Source: Balanoglossus misakiensis (Eukaryota; Hemichordata). From it: a DNA stretch of 64,000 nt. The translations under genes were made by a program, and so were the position numbers. Below are positions 21,071-33,455 of this stretch, piece after piece. The notes under the pieces were generated by a model. The model was given only the letters and a program-made list of their open reading frames with translations, made no database searches and was not told the origin of the DNA. The stretch's first letter is position 1, and each line of letters starts with the position of its first letter. The stretch covers positions 12,310,376 through 12,374,375 of the forward strand of contig CM082592.2 in assembly GCA_040954595.2 (NCBI GenBank). Direction: 5' to 3'.

Positions 21071-22256
21071 AGGAAATCGCTGGCAACTTGGCCCAGATTC
21101 ACCGCGCCGTTACGACAGGAAGTCGCCGGCAACTTGGCCCAGATTCACCGCGCCGTTACGACAGGAAGTCGCTGGCAACTTGGCCCATAATCACCGCGCC
21201 GTTACCACCGGAAGTCGCCGGCAACTTGGCCCAGATTCACCGTGCCGTTACGACCGGAAGTCGCCGCAACTTGGCCCGGATTAACAGGAAGTCTCCGGCA
21301 ACTTGGCCCAGATTCACCACGCCGTTATGACCGAAAGTCGCCAGAAACTTCGCCCGGATTCACCGCGCCGTTACAACCAGGAGTTGCCGCAACTTGGCCC
21401 GGATTCATCGCGCCGTTACCACCGGAAGTCGACGGCAACTTGGCCCAGATTCACCGCGCCGTTACGACCGGAAGTCGCCGGCAACTTTGCCCAGATTCAC
21501 CGCGCCGTTACGACAGGAAATCGCCGGCAACTTGGCCCAGATTCACCGCGCCGTTACGACAGGAAGTCGCCGGCAACTTGGCCCAGATTCACCGCGCCGT
21601 TACGACAGGAAGTCGCTGGCAACTTGGCCCATAATCACCGCGCCGTTACCACCGGAAGTCGCCGGCAACTTGGCCCAGATTCACCGCGCCGTTACCACAG
21701 GAAGTTGCCGGCAACTTGGCCCAGATTCACCGTGCCGTTACGACCGGAAGTCGCCGCAACTTGGCCCGGATTAACAGGAAGTCTCCGGCAACTTGGCCCA
21801 GATTCACCGCGCCGTTACCACAGGAAGTCGCCGGCAACTTGGCCCAGATTCACCACGCCTTTACGACCGGAAGTCGCCGGCAACTTGGCCCAGATTCACC
21901 GCGCCGTTATGGCCGAAAGTCGCCAGAAACTTCGCCCGGATTCACCGCGCCGTTACGACCGAAAGTCGCCAGAAACTTGGCCCAGATTCACCACGCCGTT
22001 ACGACCGGAAGTCGCCGCAACTTGGCCCGGATTCACAGGAAGTCGCCATCAACTTGGCCCAGATTCACCGCGCCGTTACCACAGGAAGTCGCAGGCAACT
22101 TGGTCCAGATTCACCACGCCATTACGACCGGAAGTCGCCGGCATCTTGGCCCAGATTCACCGCGCCGTTATGACCGAAAGTCGCCAGAAACTTGGCCCAG
22201 ATTCGCCGCGCCGTTATGACCGAAAGTCGCCGGCAACTTCGCCCGGATTCACCGCG

Positions 22257-22301
22257 CCTAACCCTAACCCTAACCCTAACCCTAACCCTAACCCTAACCC
22301 C
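22257..22301 (-). repeat. Embedded telomeric block 8
   Basis: 45 bp of perfect CCCTAA, 1243 bp after block 7. Confidence 0.97.
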
Positions 22302-23442
22302 AGGAAATCGCTGGCAACTTGGCCCAGATTCACCGCGCCGTTACGACAGGAAGTCGCTGGCAACTTGGCCCATAATCACCGCGCCGTTACCACCGGAAGT
22401 CGCCGGCAACTTGGCCCAGATTCACCGCGCCGTTACCACAGGAAGTTGCCGGCAACTTGGCCCAGATTCACCGTGCCGTTACGACCGGAAGTCGCCGCAA
22501 CTTGGCCCGGATTAACAGGAAGTCTCCGGCAACTTGGCCCAGATTCACCGCGCCGTTACCACAGGAAGTCGCCGGCAACTTGGCCCAGATTCACCACGCC
22601 TTTACGACCGGAAGTCGCCGGCAACTTGGCCCAGATTCACCGCGCCGTTATGACCGAAAGTCGCCAGAAACTTCGCCCGGATTCACCGCGCCGTTACGAC
22701 CGGAAGTCGCCGCAACTTGGCCCGGATTCACCGCGCCGTTACCACCGGAAGTCGACGGCAACTTGGCCCAGATTCACCGCGCCGTTACGACCGGAAGTCG
22801 CCGGCAACTTTGCCCAGATTCACCGCGCCGTTACGACAGGAAGTCGCCGGCAACTTGGCCTAGTTTCACCGCGCCGTTACCACAGGAAGTTGCCGGCAAC
22901 TTGGCCCAGATTCACCGTGCCGTTACGACCGGAAGTCGCCGCAACTTGGCCCGGATTAACAGGAAGTCTCCGGCAACTTGGCCCAGATTCACCGCGCCGT
23001 TACCACAGGAAGTCGCCGGCAACTTGGCCCAGATTCACCACGCCTTTACGACCGGAAGTCGACGGCAACTTGGCCCAGATTCACCGCGCTGTTACGACCG
23101 GAAGTCGCCGGCAACTTTGCCCAGATTCACCGCGCCGTTACGACAAGAAGTCGCCGGCAACTTGGCCTAGTTTCACCGCGCCGATACCACCGGAAGGCGC
23201 TGGCAACTTGGCCCGGATTCACAGGAAGTCACCATCAACTTGGCCCAGATTCACCGCGCCGTTACCACAGGAAGTCGCCGGCAACTTGGCCCAGATTCAC
23301 CACGCCATTACGACCGGAAGTCGCCGGCAACTTGGCCCAGATTCACCGCGCCGTTATGACCGAAAGTCGCCAGAAACTTGGCCCAGATTCGCCGCGCCGT
23401 TATGACCGAAAGTCGCCGGCAACTTCGCCCGGATTCACCGCG

Positions 23443-23487
23443 CCTAACCCTAACCCTAACCCTAACCCTAACCCTAACCCTAACCCC
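23443..23487 (-). repeat. Embedded telomeric block 9
   Basis: 45 bp, same internal sequence and junctions as block 8. Confidence 0.97.
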
Positions 23488-24518
23488 AGGAAATCGCTGG
23501 CAACTTGGCCCAGATTCACCGCGCCGTTACGACAGGAAGTCGCCGGCAACTTGGCCCAGATTCACCGCGCCGTTACGACAGGAAGTCGCCGGCAACTTGG
23601 CCCAGATTCACCGCGCCGTTACGACAGGAAGTCGCTGGCAACTTGGCCCATAATCACCGCGCCGTTATGACCGAAAGTCGCCAGAAACTTCGCCCGGATT
23701 CACCGGGCCGTTACAACCAGGAGTTGCCGCAACTTGGCCCGGATTCACCGCGCCGTTTCGACCGGAAGTCGCCGGCAACTTTGCCCAGATTCACCGCGCC
23801 GTTACGACAGGAAATCGCCGGCAACTTGGCCCAGATTCACCGCGCCGTTACGACAGGAAGTCGCCGGCAACTTGGCCCAGATTCACCGCGCCGTTACGAC
23901 AGGAAGTCGCTGGCAACTTGGCCCATAATCACCGCGCCGTTACCACCGGAAGTCGCCGGCAACTTTGCCCAGATTCACCGCGCCGTTACGACCGGAAGTC
24001 GCCGGCAACTTTGCCCAGATTCACCGCGCCGTTACGACAGGAAATCGCCGGCAACTTGGCCCAGATTCACCGTGCCGTTACGACCGGAAGTCGCCGCAAC
24101 TTGGCCCGGATTAACAGGAAGTCTCCGGCAACTTGGCCCAGATTCACCGCGCCGTTACCACAGGAAGTCGCCGGCAACTTGGCCCAGATTCACCACGCCT
24201 TTACGACCGGAAGTCGCCGGCAACTTGGCCCAGATTCACCGCGCCGTTATGGCCGAAAGTCGCCAGAAACTTCGCCCGGATTCACCGCGCCGTTACGACC
24301 GGAAGTCGCCGCAACTTGGCCCGGATTCACCGCGCCGTTACCACCGGAAGTCGACGGCAACTTGGCCCAGATTCACCGCGCCGTTACGACCGGAAGTCGC
24401 CGGCAACTTGGCCCAGATTCACCGCGCCGTTATGACCGAAAGTCGCCAGAAACTTGGCCCAGATTCGCCGCGCCGTTATGACCGAAAGTCGCCGGCAACT
24501 TCGCCCGGATTCACCGCG

Positions 24519-24557
24519 CCTAACCCTAACCCTAACCCTAACCCTAACCCTAACCCC
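24519..24557 (-). repeat. Embedded telomeric block 10
   Basis: 39 bp, the shortest block. Confidence 0.97.
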
Positions 24558-26128
24558 AGGAAATCGCTGGCAACTTGGCCCAGATTCACCGCGCCGTTAC
24601 GACAGGAAGTCGCTGGCAACTTGGCCCATAATCACCGCGCCGTTACCACCGGAAGTCGCCGGCAACTTGGCCCAGATTCACCGCGCCGTTACCACAGGAA
24701 GTTGCCGGCAACTTGGCCCAGATTCACCGTGCCGTTACGACCGGAAGTCGCCGCAACTTGGCCCGGATTAACAGGAAGTCTCCGGCAACTTGGCCCAGAT
24801 TCACCGCGCCGTTACCACAGGAAGTCGCCGGCAACTTGGCCCAGATTCACCACGCCTTTACGACCGGAAGTCGCCGGCAACTTGGCCCAGATTCACCGCG
24901 CCGTTATGACCGAAAGTCGCCAGAAACTTCGCCCGGATTCACCGCGCTGTTACGACCGGAAGTCGCCGCAACTTGGCCCGGATTCACCGCGCCGTTACCA
25001 CCGGAAGTCGACGGCAACTTGGCCCAGATTCACCGCGCCGTTACGACCGGAAGTCGCCGGCAACTTTGCCCAGATTCACCGCGCCGTTACGACAGGAAGT
25101 CGCCGGCAACTTGGCCTAGTTTCACCGCGCCGTTACCACAGGAAGTTGCCGGCAACTTGGCCCAGATTCACCGTGCCGTTACGACCGGAAGTCGCCGCAA
25201 CTTGGCCCGGATTAACAGGAAGTCTCCGGCAACTTGGCCCAGATTCACCGCGCCGTTACCACAGGAAGTCGCCGGCAACTTGGCCCAGATTCACCACGCC
25301 TTTACGACCGGAAGTCGCCGGCAACTTGGCCCAGATTCACCGCGCCGTTATGGCCGAAAGTCGCCAGAAACTTCGCCCGGATTCACCGCGCCGTTACGAC
25401 CGGAAGTCGCCGCAACTTGGCCCGGATTCACCGCGCCGTTACCACCGGAAGTCGATGGCAACTTGGCCCAGATTCACCGCGCTGTTACGACCGGAAGTCG
25501 CCGGCAACTTTGCCCAGATTCACCGCGCCGTTACGACAGGAAGTCGCCGGCAACTTGGCCTAGTTTCACCGCGCCGATACCACCGGAAGGCGCCGGCAAC
25601 TTGGCCCGGATTCACAGGAAGTCACCATCAACTTGGCCCAGATTCACCGCGCCGTTACCACAGGAAATCGCCGGCAACTTGGCCCAGATTCACCGCGCCG
25701 TTACGACAGGAAGTCGCCGGCAACTTGGCCCAGATTCACCGCGCCGTTACCACCGGAAGTCGCCGGCAACTTGGCCCGGATTCACAGGAAGTCGCCATCA
25801 ACTTGGCCCAGATTCACCGCGCCGTTACGACAGGAAGTCGCCGGCAACTTGGCCCAGATTCACCACGCCGTTACGACCGGAAGTCGCCGCAACTTGGCCC
25901 GGATTCACAGGAAGTCGCCATCAACTTGGCCCAGATTCACCGCGCCGTTACCACAGGAAGTCGCCGGCAACTTGGCCCAGATTCACCACGCCATTACGAC
26001 CGGAAGTCGCCGGCAACTTGGCCCAGATTCACCGCGCCGTTATGACCGAAAGTCGCCAGAAACTTGGCCCAGATTCGCCGCGCCGTTATGACCGAAAGTC
26101 GCCGGCAACTTCGCCCGGATTCACCGCG

Positions 26129-26179
26129 CCTAACCCTAACCCTAACCCTAACCCTAACCCTAACCCTAACCCTAACCCC
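26129..26179 (-). repeat. Embedded telomeric block 11
   Basis: 51 bp of perfect CCCTAA at the left end of the 3.3-3.5-kb repeat. Confidence 0.97.
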
Positions 26180-27658
26180 AGGAAATCGCTGGCAACTTGG
26201 CCCAGATTCACCGCGCCGTTACGACAGGAAGTCGCCGGCAACTTGGCCCAGATTCACCGCGCCGTTACGACAGGAAGTCGCTGGCAACTTGGCCCATAAT
26301 CACCGCGCCGTTACCACCGGAAGTCGCCGGCAACTTGGCCCAGATTCACCGTGCCGTTACGACCGGAAGTCGCCGCAACTTGGCCCGGATTAACAGGAAG
26401 TCTCCGGCAACTTGGCCCAGATTCACCACGCCTTTACGACCGGAAGTCGCCGGCAACTTGGCCCAGATTCACCGCGCCGTTATGACCGAAAGTCGCCAGA
26501 AACTTCGCCCGGATTCACCGCGCCGTTACAACCAGGAGTTGCCGCAACTTGGCCCGGATTCATCGCGCCGTTACCACCAGAAGTCGACGGCAACTTGGCC
26601 CAGATTCACCGCGCCGTTACGACCGGAAGTCGCCGGCAACTTTGCCCAGATTCACCGCGCCGTTACGACAGGAAATCGCCGGCAACTTGGCCCAGATTCA
26701 CCGCGCCGTTACGACCGGAAGTCGCCGCAACTTGGCCCGGATTAACAGGAAGTCTCCGGCAACTTGGCCCTGATTCACCGCGCCGTTACCACAGGAAGTC
26801 GCCGGCAACTTGGCCCAGATTCACCACGCCTTTACGACCGGAAGTCGCCGGCAACTTGGCCCAGATTCACCGCGCCGTTATGGCCGAAAGTCGCCAGAAA
26901 CTTCGCCCGGATTCACCGCGCCGTTACGACCGGAAGTCGCCGCAACTTGGCCCGGATTCACCGCGCCGTTACCACCGGAAGTCGACGGCAACTTGGCCCA
27001 GATTCACCGCGCCGTTACGACCGGAAGTCGCCGGCAACTTTGCCCAGATTCACCGCGCCGTTACGACAGGAAGTCGCCGGCAACTTGGCCTAGTTTCACC
27101 GCGCCGATACCACCGGAAGGCGCCGGCAACTTGGCCCGGATTCACAGGAAGTCACCATCAACTTGGCCCAGATTCACCGCGCCATTACCACAGGAAATCG
27201 CCGGCAACTTGGCCCAGATTCACCGCGCCGTTACGACAGGAAGTCGCCGGCAACTTGGCCCAGATTCACCGCGCCATTACCACCGGAAGTCGCCGGCAAC
27301 TTGGCCCGGATTCACAGGAAGTCGCCATCAACTTGGCCCAGATTCACCGCGCCGTTACGACAGGAAGTCGCCGGCAACTTGGCCCAGATTCACCACGCCG
27401 TTACGACCGGAAGTCGCCGCAACTTGGCCCGGATTCACAGGAAGTCGCCATCAACTTGGCCCAGATTCACCGCGCCGTTACCACAGGAAGTCGCCGGCAA
27501 CTTGGCCCAGATTCACCACGCCATTACGACCGGAAGTCGCCGGCAACTTGGCCCAGATTCACCGCGCCGTTATGACCGAAAGTAGCCAGAAACTTGGCCC
27601 AGATTCGCCGCGCCGTTATGACCGAAAGTCGCCGGCAACTTCGCCCGGATTCACCGCG

Positions 27659-27715
27659 CCTAACCCTAACCCTAACCCTAACCCTAACCCTAACCCTAAC
27701 CCTAACCCTAACCCC
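27659..27715 (-). repeat. Embedded telomeric block 12
   Basis: 57 bp of perfect CCCTAA; counterpart of block 14 in the next higher-order copy, with one hexamer more. Confidence 0.97.
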
Positions 27716-29598
27716 AGGAAATCGCTGGCAACTTGGCCCAGATTCACCGCGCGGTTACGACAGGAAGTCGCCGGCAACTTGGCCCAGATTCACCGCGCCG
27801 TTACGACAGGAAGTCGCTGGCAACTTGGCCCAGATTCACCGTGCCGTTACGACCGGAAGTCGCCGCAACTTGGCCCGGATTAACAGGAAGTCTCCGGCAA
27901 CTTGGCCCAGATTCACCGCGCCGTTACCACAGGAAGTCGCCGGCAACTTGGCCCAGATTCACCACGCCTTTACGACCGGAAGTCGCCGGCAACTTGGCCC
28001 AGATTCACCGCGCCGTTATGACCGAAAGTCGCCAGAAACTTCGCCCGGATTCACCGCGCCGTTACGACAGGAAGTCGCCGGCAACTTGGCCCAGATTCAC
28101 CACGCCATTACGACCGGAAGTCACCGGCAACTTGGCCCAGATTCACCGCGCCGATACCACCGGAAGGCGCCGGCAACTTGGCCCGGATTCACAGGAAGTC
28201 ACCATCAACTTGGCCCAGATTCACCGCGCCGTTACCACAGGAAATCGCCGGCAACTTGGCCCAGATTCACCGCGCCGTTACGACAGGAAGTCGCCGGCAA
28301 CTTGGCCCAGATTCACCGCGCCGTTACCACCGGAAGTCGCCGGCAACTTGGCCCGGATTCACAGGAAGTCGCCATCAACTTGGCCCAGATTCACCGCGCC
28401 GTTACGACAGGAAGTCGCCGGCAACTTGGCCCAGATTCACCACGCCGTTACGACCGGAAGTCGCCGCAACTTGGCCCGGATTCACAGGAAGTCGCCATCA
28501 ACTTGGCCCAGATTCACCGCGCCGTTACCACAGGAAGTCGCCGGCAACTTGGCCCAGATTCACCACGCCATTACGACCGGAAGTCGCCGGCAACTTGGCC
28601 CAGATTCAACGCGCCGTTATGACCGAAAGTCGCCAGAAACTTCGCCCGGATTCACCGCGCCGTTACGACCGGAAGTCGCCGCAACTTGGCCCGGATTCAC
28701 CGCGCCGTTACCACCGGAAGTCGACGGCAACTTGGCCCAGATTCACCGCGCCGTTACGACCGGAAGTCGCCGGCAACTTTGCCCAGATTCACCACGCCGT
28801 TACGACAGGAAGTCGCCGGCAACTTGGCCTAGTTTCACCGCGCCGATACCACCGGAAGGCGCCGGCAACTTGGCCCGGATTCACAGGAAGTCACCATCAA
28901 CTTGGCCCAGATTCACCGCGCCGTTACCACAGGAAATCGCCGGCAACTTGGCCTAGATTCACCGCGCCGTTACGACCGGAAGTCGCCGCAACTTTGCCCG
29001 GATTCACAGGAAGTCGCCATCAACTTGGCCCAGATTCACCCCGCCGTTACCACAGGAAGTCGCCGGCAACTTGGCCCAGATTCACCACGCCATTACGACC
29101 GAAAGTCGCCGGCAACTTGGCCTAGTTTCACCGCGCCGATACCACCGGAAGGCGCCGGCAACTTGGCCCGGATTCACAGGAAGTCACCATCAACTTGGCC
29201 CAGATTCACCGCGCCGTTACCACTGGAAGTCGCCGGCAACTTGGCCCGGATTCACAGGAAGTCGCCATCAACTTGGCCCAGATTCACCGCGCCGTTACGA
29301 CAGGAAGTCGCCGGCAACTTGGCCCAGATTCACCACGCCGTTACGACCGGAAGTCGCCGCAACTTGGCCCGGATTCACAGGAAGTCGCCATCAACTTGGC
29401 CCAGATTCACCGCGCCGTTACCACAGGAAGTCGCCGGCAACTTGGCCCAGATTCACCACGCCATTACGACCGGAAGTCGCCGGCAACTTGGCCCAGATTC
29501 ACCGCGCCGTTATGACCGAAAGTCGCCAGAAACTTGGCCCAGATTCGCCGCGCCGTTATGACCGAAAGTCGCCGGCAACTTCGCCCGGATTCACCGCG

Positions 29599-29649
29599 CC
29601 TAACCCTAACCCTAACCCTAACCCTAACCCTAACCCTAACCCTAACCCC
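29599..29649 (-). repeat. Embedded telomeric block 13
   Basis: 51 bp; counterpart of block 11 at offset 3470. Confidence 0.97.
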
Positions 29650-30958
29650 AGGAAATCGCTGGCAACTTGGCCCAGATTCACCGCGCCGTTACGACAGGAA
29701 GTCGCCGGCAACTTGGCCCAGATTCACCGCGCCGTTACGACAGGAAGTCGCTGGCAACTTGGCCCATAATCACCGCGCCGTTACCACCGGAAGTCGCCGG
29801 CAACTTGGCCCAGATTCACCGTGCCGTTACGACCGGAAGTCGCCGCAACTTGGCCCGGATTAACAGGAAGTCTCCGGCAACTTGGCCCAGATTCACCACG
29901 CCTTTACGACCGGAAGTCGCCGGCAACTTGGCCCAGATTCACCGCGCCGTTATGACCGAAAGTCGCCAGAAACTTCGCCCGGATTCACCGCGCCGTTACA
30001 ACCAGGAGTTGCCGCAACTTGGCCCGGATTCATCGCGCCGTTACCACCAGAAGTCGACGGCAACTTGGCCCAGATTCACCGCGCCGTTACGACCGGAAGT
30101 CGCCGGCAACTTTGCCCAGATTCACCGCGCCGTTACGACAGGAAATCGCCGGCAACTTGGCCCAGATTCACCGCGCCGTTACGACCGGAAGTCGCCGCAA
30201 CTTGGCCCGGATTAACAGGAAGTCTCCGGCAACTTGGCCCAGATTCACCGCGCCGTTACCACAGGAAGTCGCCGGCAACTTGGCCCAGATTCACCACGCC
30301 TTTACGACCGGAAGTCGCCGGCAACTTGGCCCAGATTCACCGCGCCGTTATGGCCGAAAGTCGCCAGAAACTTCGCCCGGATTCACCGCGCCGTTACGAC
30401 CGGAAGTCACCGCAACTTGGCCCGGATTCACCGCGCCGTTACCACCGGAAGTCGACGGCAACTTGGCCCAGATTCACCGCGCCGTTACGACCGGAAGTCG
30501 CCGGCAACTTTGCCCAGATTCACCGCGCCGTTACGACAGGAAGTCGCCGGCAACTTGGCCTAGTTTCACCGCGCCGATACCACCGGAAGGCGCCGGCAAC
30601 TTGGCCCGGATTCAAAGGAAGTCACCATCAACTTGGCCCAGATTCACCGCGCCATTACCACAGGAAATCGCCGGCAACTTGGCCCAGATTCACGGCGCCG
30701 TTACGACCGGAAGTCGCCGCAACTTGGCCCGGATTCACAGGAAGTCGCCATCAACTTGGCCCAGATTCACCGCGCCGTTACCACAGGAAGTCGCCGGCAA
30801 CTTGGCCCAGATTCACCACGCCATTACGACCGGAAGTCGCCGGCAACTTGGCCCAGATTCACCGCGCCGTTATGACCGAAAGTCGCCAGAAACTTGGCCC
30901 AGATTCGCCGCGCCGTTATGACCGAAAGTCGCCGGCAACTTCGCCCGGATTCACCGCG

Positions 30959-31009
30959 CCTAACCCTAACCCTAACCCTAACCCTAACCCTAACCCTAAC
31001 CCTAACCCC
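30959..31009 (-). repeat. Embedded telomeric block 14 (last)
   Basis: 51 bp of perfect CCCTAA. No further block occurs in the remaining 24 kb of the array. Confidence 0.97.
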
Positions 31010-33455
31010 AGGAAATCGCTGGCAACTTGGCCCAGATTCACCGCGCCGTTACGACAGGAAGTCGCCGGCAACTTGGCCCAGATTCACCGCGCCGTTACGA
31101 CAGGAAGTCGCTGGCAACTTGGCCCAGATTCACCGTGCCGTTACGACCGGAAGTCGCCGCAACTTGGCCCGGATTAACAGGAAGTCTCCGGCAACTTGGC
31201 CCAGATTCACCGCGCCGTTACCACAGGAAGTCGCCGGCAACTTGGCCCAGATTCACCACGCCTTTACGACCGGAAGTCGCCGGCAACTTGGCCCAGATTC
31301 ACCGCGCCGTTATGACCGAAAGTCGCCAGAAACTTCGCCCGGATTCACCGCGCCGTTACGACAGGAAGTCGCCGGCAACTTGGCCCAGATTCACCACGCC
31401 ATTACGACCGGAAGTCACCGGCAACTTGGCCCAGATTCACCGCGCCGATACCACCGGAAGGCGCCGGCAACTTGGCCCGGATTCACAGGAAGTCACCATC
31501 AACTTGGCCCAGATTCACCGCGCCGTTACCACAGGAAATCGCCGGCAACTTGGCCCAGATTCACCGCGTCGTTACGACAGGAAGTCGCCGGCAACTTGGC
31601 CCGGATTCACCGCGCCGTTACCACCGGAAGTCGCCGGCAACTTGGCCCGGATTCACAGGAAGTCGCCATCAACTTGGCCCAGATTCACCGCGCCGTTACG
31701 ACAGGAAGTCGCCGGCAACTTGGCCCAGATTCACCACGCCGTTACGACCGGAAGTCGCCGCAACTTGGCCCGGATTCACAGGAAGTCGCCATCAACTTGG
31801 CCCAGATTCACCGCGCCGTTACCACAGGAAGTCGCCGGCAACTTGGCCCAGATTCACCACGCCATTACGACCGGAAGTCGCCGGCAACTTGGCCCAGATT
31901 CACCGCGCCGTTATGACCGAAAGTCGCCAGAAACTTCGCCCGGATTCACCGCGCCGTTACGACCGGAAGTCGCCGCAACTTGGCCCGGATTCACCGCGCC
32001 GTTACCACCGGAAGTCGACGGCAACTTGGCCCAGATTCACCGCGCCGTTACGACCGGAAGTCGCCGGCAACTTTGCCCAGATTCACCACGCCGTTACGAC
32101 AGGAAGTCGCCGGCAACTTGGCCTAGTTTCACCGCGCCGATACCACCGGAAGGCGCCGGCAACTTGGCCCGGATTCACAGGAAGTCACCATCAACTTGGC
32201 CCAGATTCACCGCGCCGTTACCACAGGAAATCGCCGGCAACTTGGCCCAGATTCACCGCGCCGTTACGACCGGAAGTCGCCGCAACTTTGCCCGGATTCA
32301 CAGGAAGTCGCCATCAACTTGGCCCAGATTCACCCCGCCGTTACCACAGGAAGTCGCCGGCAACTTGGCCCAGATTCACCACGCCATTACGACCGAAAGT
32401 CGCCGGCAACTTGGCCTAGTTTCACCGCGCCGATACCACCGGAAGGCGCCGGCAACTTGGCCCGGATTCACAGGAAGTCACCATCAACTTGGCCCAGATT
32501 CACCGCGCCGTTACCACAGGAAATCGCCGGCAACTTGGCCCAGATTCACGGCGCCGTTACGACCGGAAGTCGCCGCAACTTGGCCCGGATTCACAGGAAG
32601 TCGCCATCAACTTGGCCCAGATTCACCGCGCCGTTACCACAGGAAGTCGCCGGCAACTTGGCCCAGATTCACCACGCCATTACGACCGGAAGTCGCCGGC
32701 AACTTGGCCCAGATTCACCGCGCCGTTATGACCGAAAGTCGCCGGCAATTTTGCCCAGATTCACCGCGCCGTTACGACAGGAAGTCGCCGGCAACTTGGC
32801 CTAGTTTCACCGCGCCGTTATGACCGAAAGTCGCCGGCAACTTCGCCCGGATTCACCGCGCCGTTACGACCGGAAGTCGCCGCAACTTGGCCCGGATTCA
32901 CCGCGCCGTTACCACCGGAAGTCGACGGTAACTTGGCCCAGATTCACCGCGCCGTTACGACAGGAAGTCGCCGGCAACTTGGCCTAGTTTCACCGCGCCG
33001 TTACCACCGGAAGTCGCCGGCAACTTGGCCCGGATTCAAAGGAAGTCGCCATCAACTTGGCCCAGATTCACCGCGCCGTTACCACAGGAAATCGCCGGCA
33101 ACTTGGCCCAGATTCACCGCGCCGTTACGACAGGAAGTCGCCGGCAACTTGGCCCAGATTCACCGCGCCGTTACCACAGGAAATCGCCGGCAACTTGGCC
33201 CAGATTCACCGCGCCGTTACCACAGGAAATCGCCGGCAACTTGGCCCAGATTCACCGCGCCGTTACGACCGGAAGTCGCCGCAACTTTGCCCGGGTTCAC
33301 AGGAAGTCGCCATCAACTTGGCCCAGATTCACCGCGCCGTTACGACAGGAAGTCGCCGGCAACTTGGCCCATAATCACCGCGCCGTTACCACCGGAAGTC
33401 GCCGGCAACTTGTCCCAGATTCACCGCGCCGTTACCACAGGAAGTTGCCGGCAAC

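Larger units (their letters stand above)
26197..33150 (+). repeat. Higher-order repeat, 3.3-3.5-kb period
   Basis: 26197 to about 27250 recurs at offset 3470 (from 29667). About 27900-29125 recurs at offset 3294 (31194-32419). The change of offset means 176 bp was lost or gained between the two matching parts. Shared rare variants include CCAGGAGTTGCCGC near 26535 and 30005. The right boundary is approximate. Confidence 0.8.
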
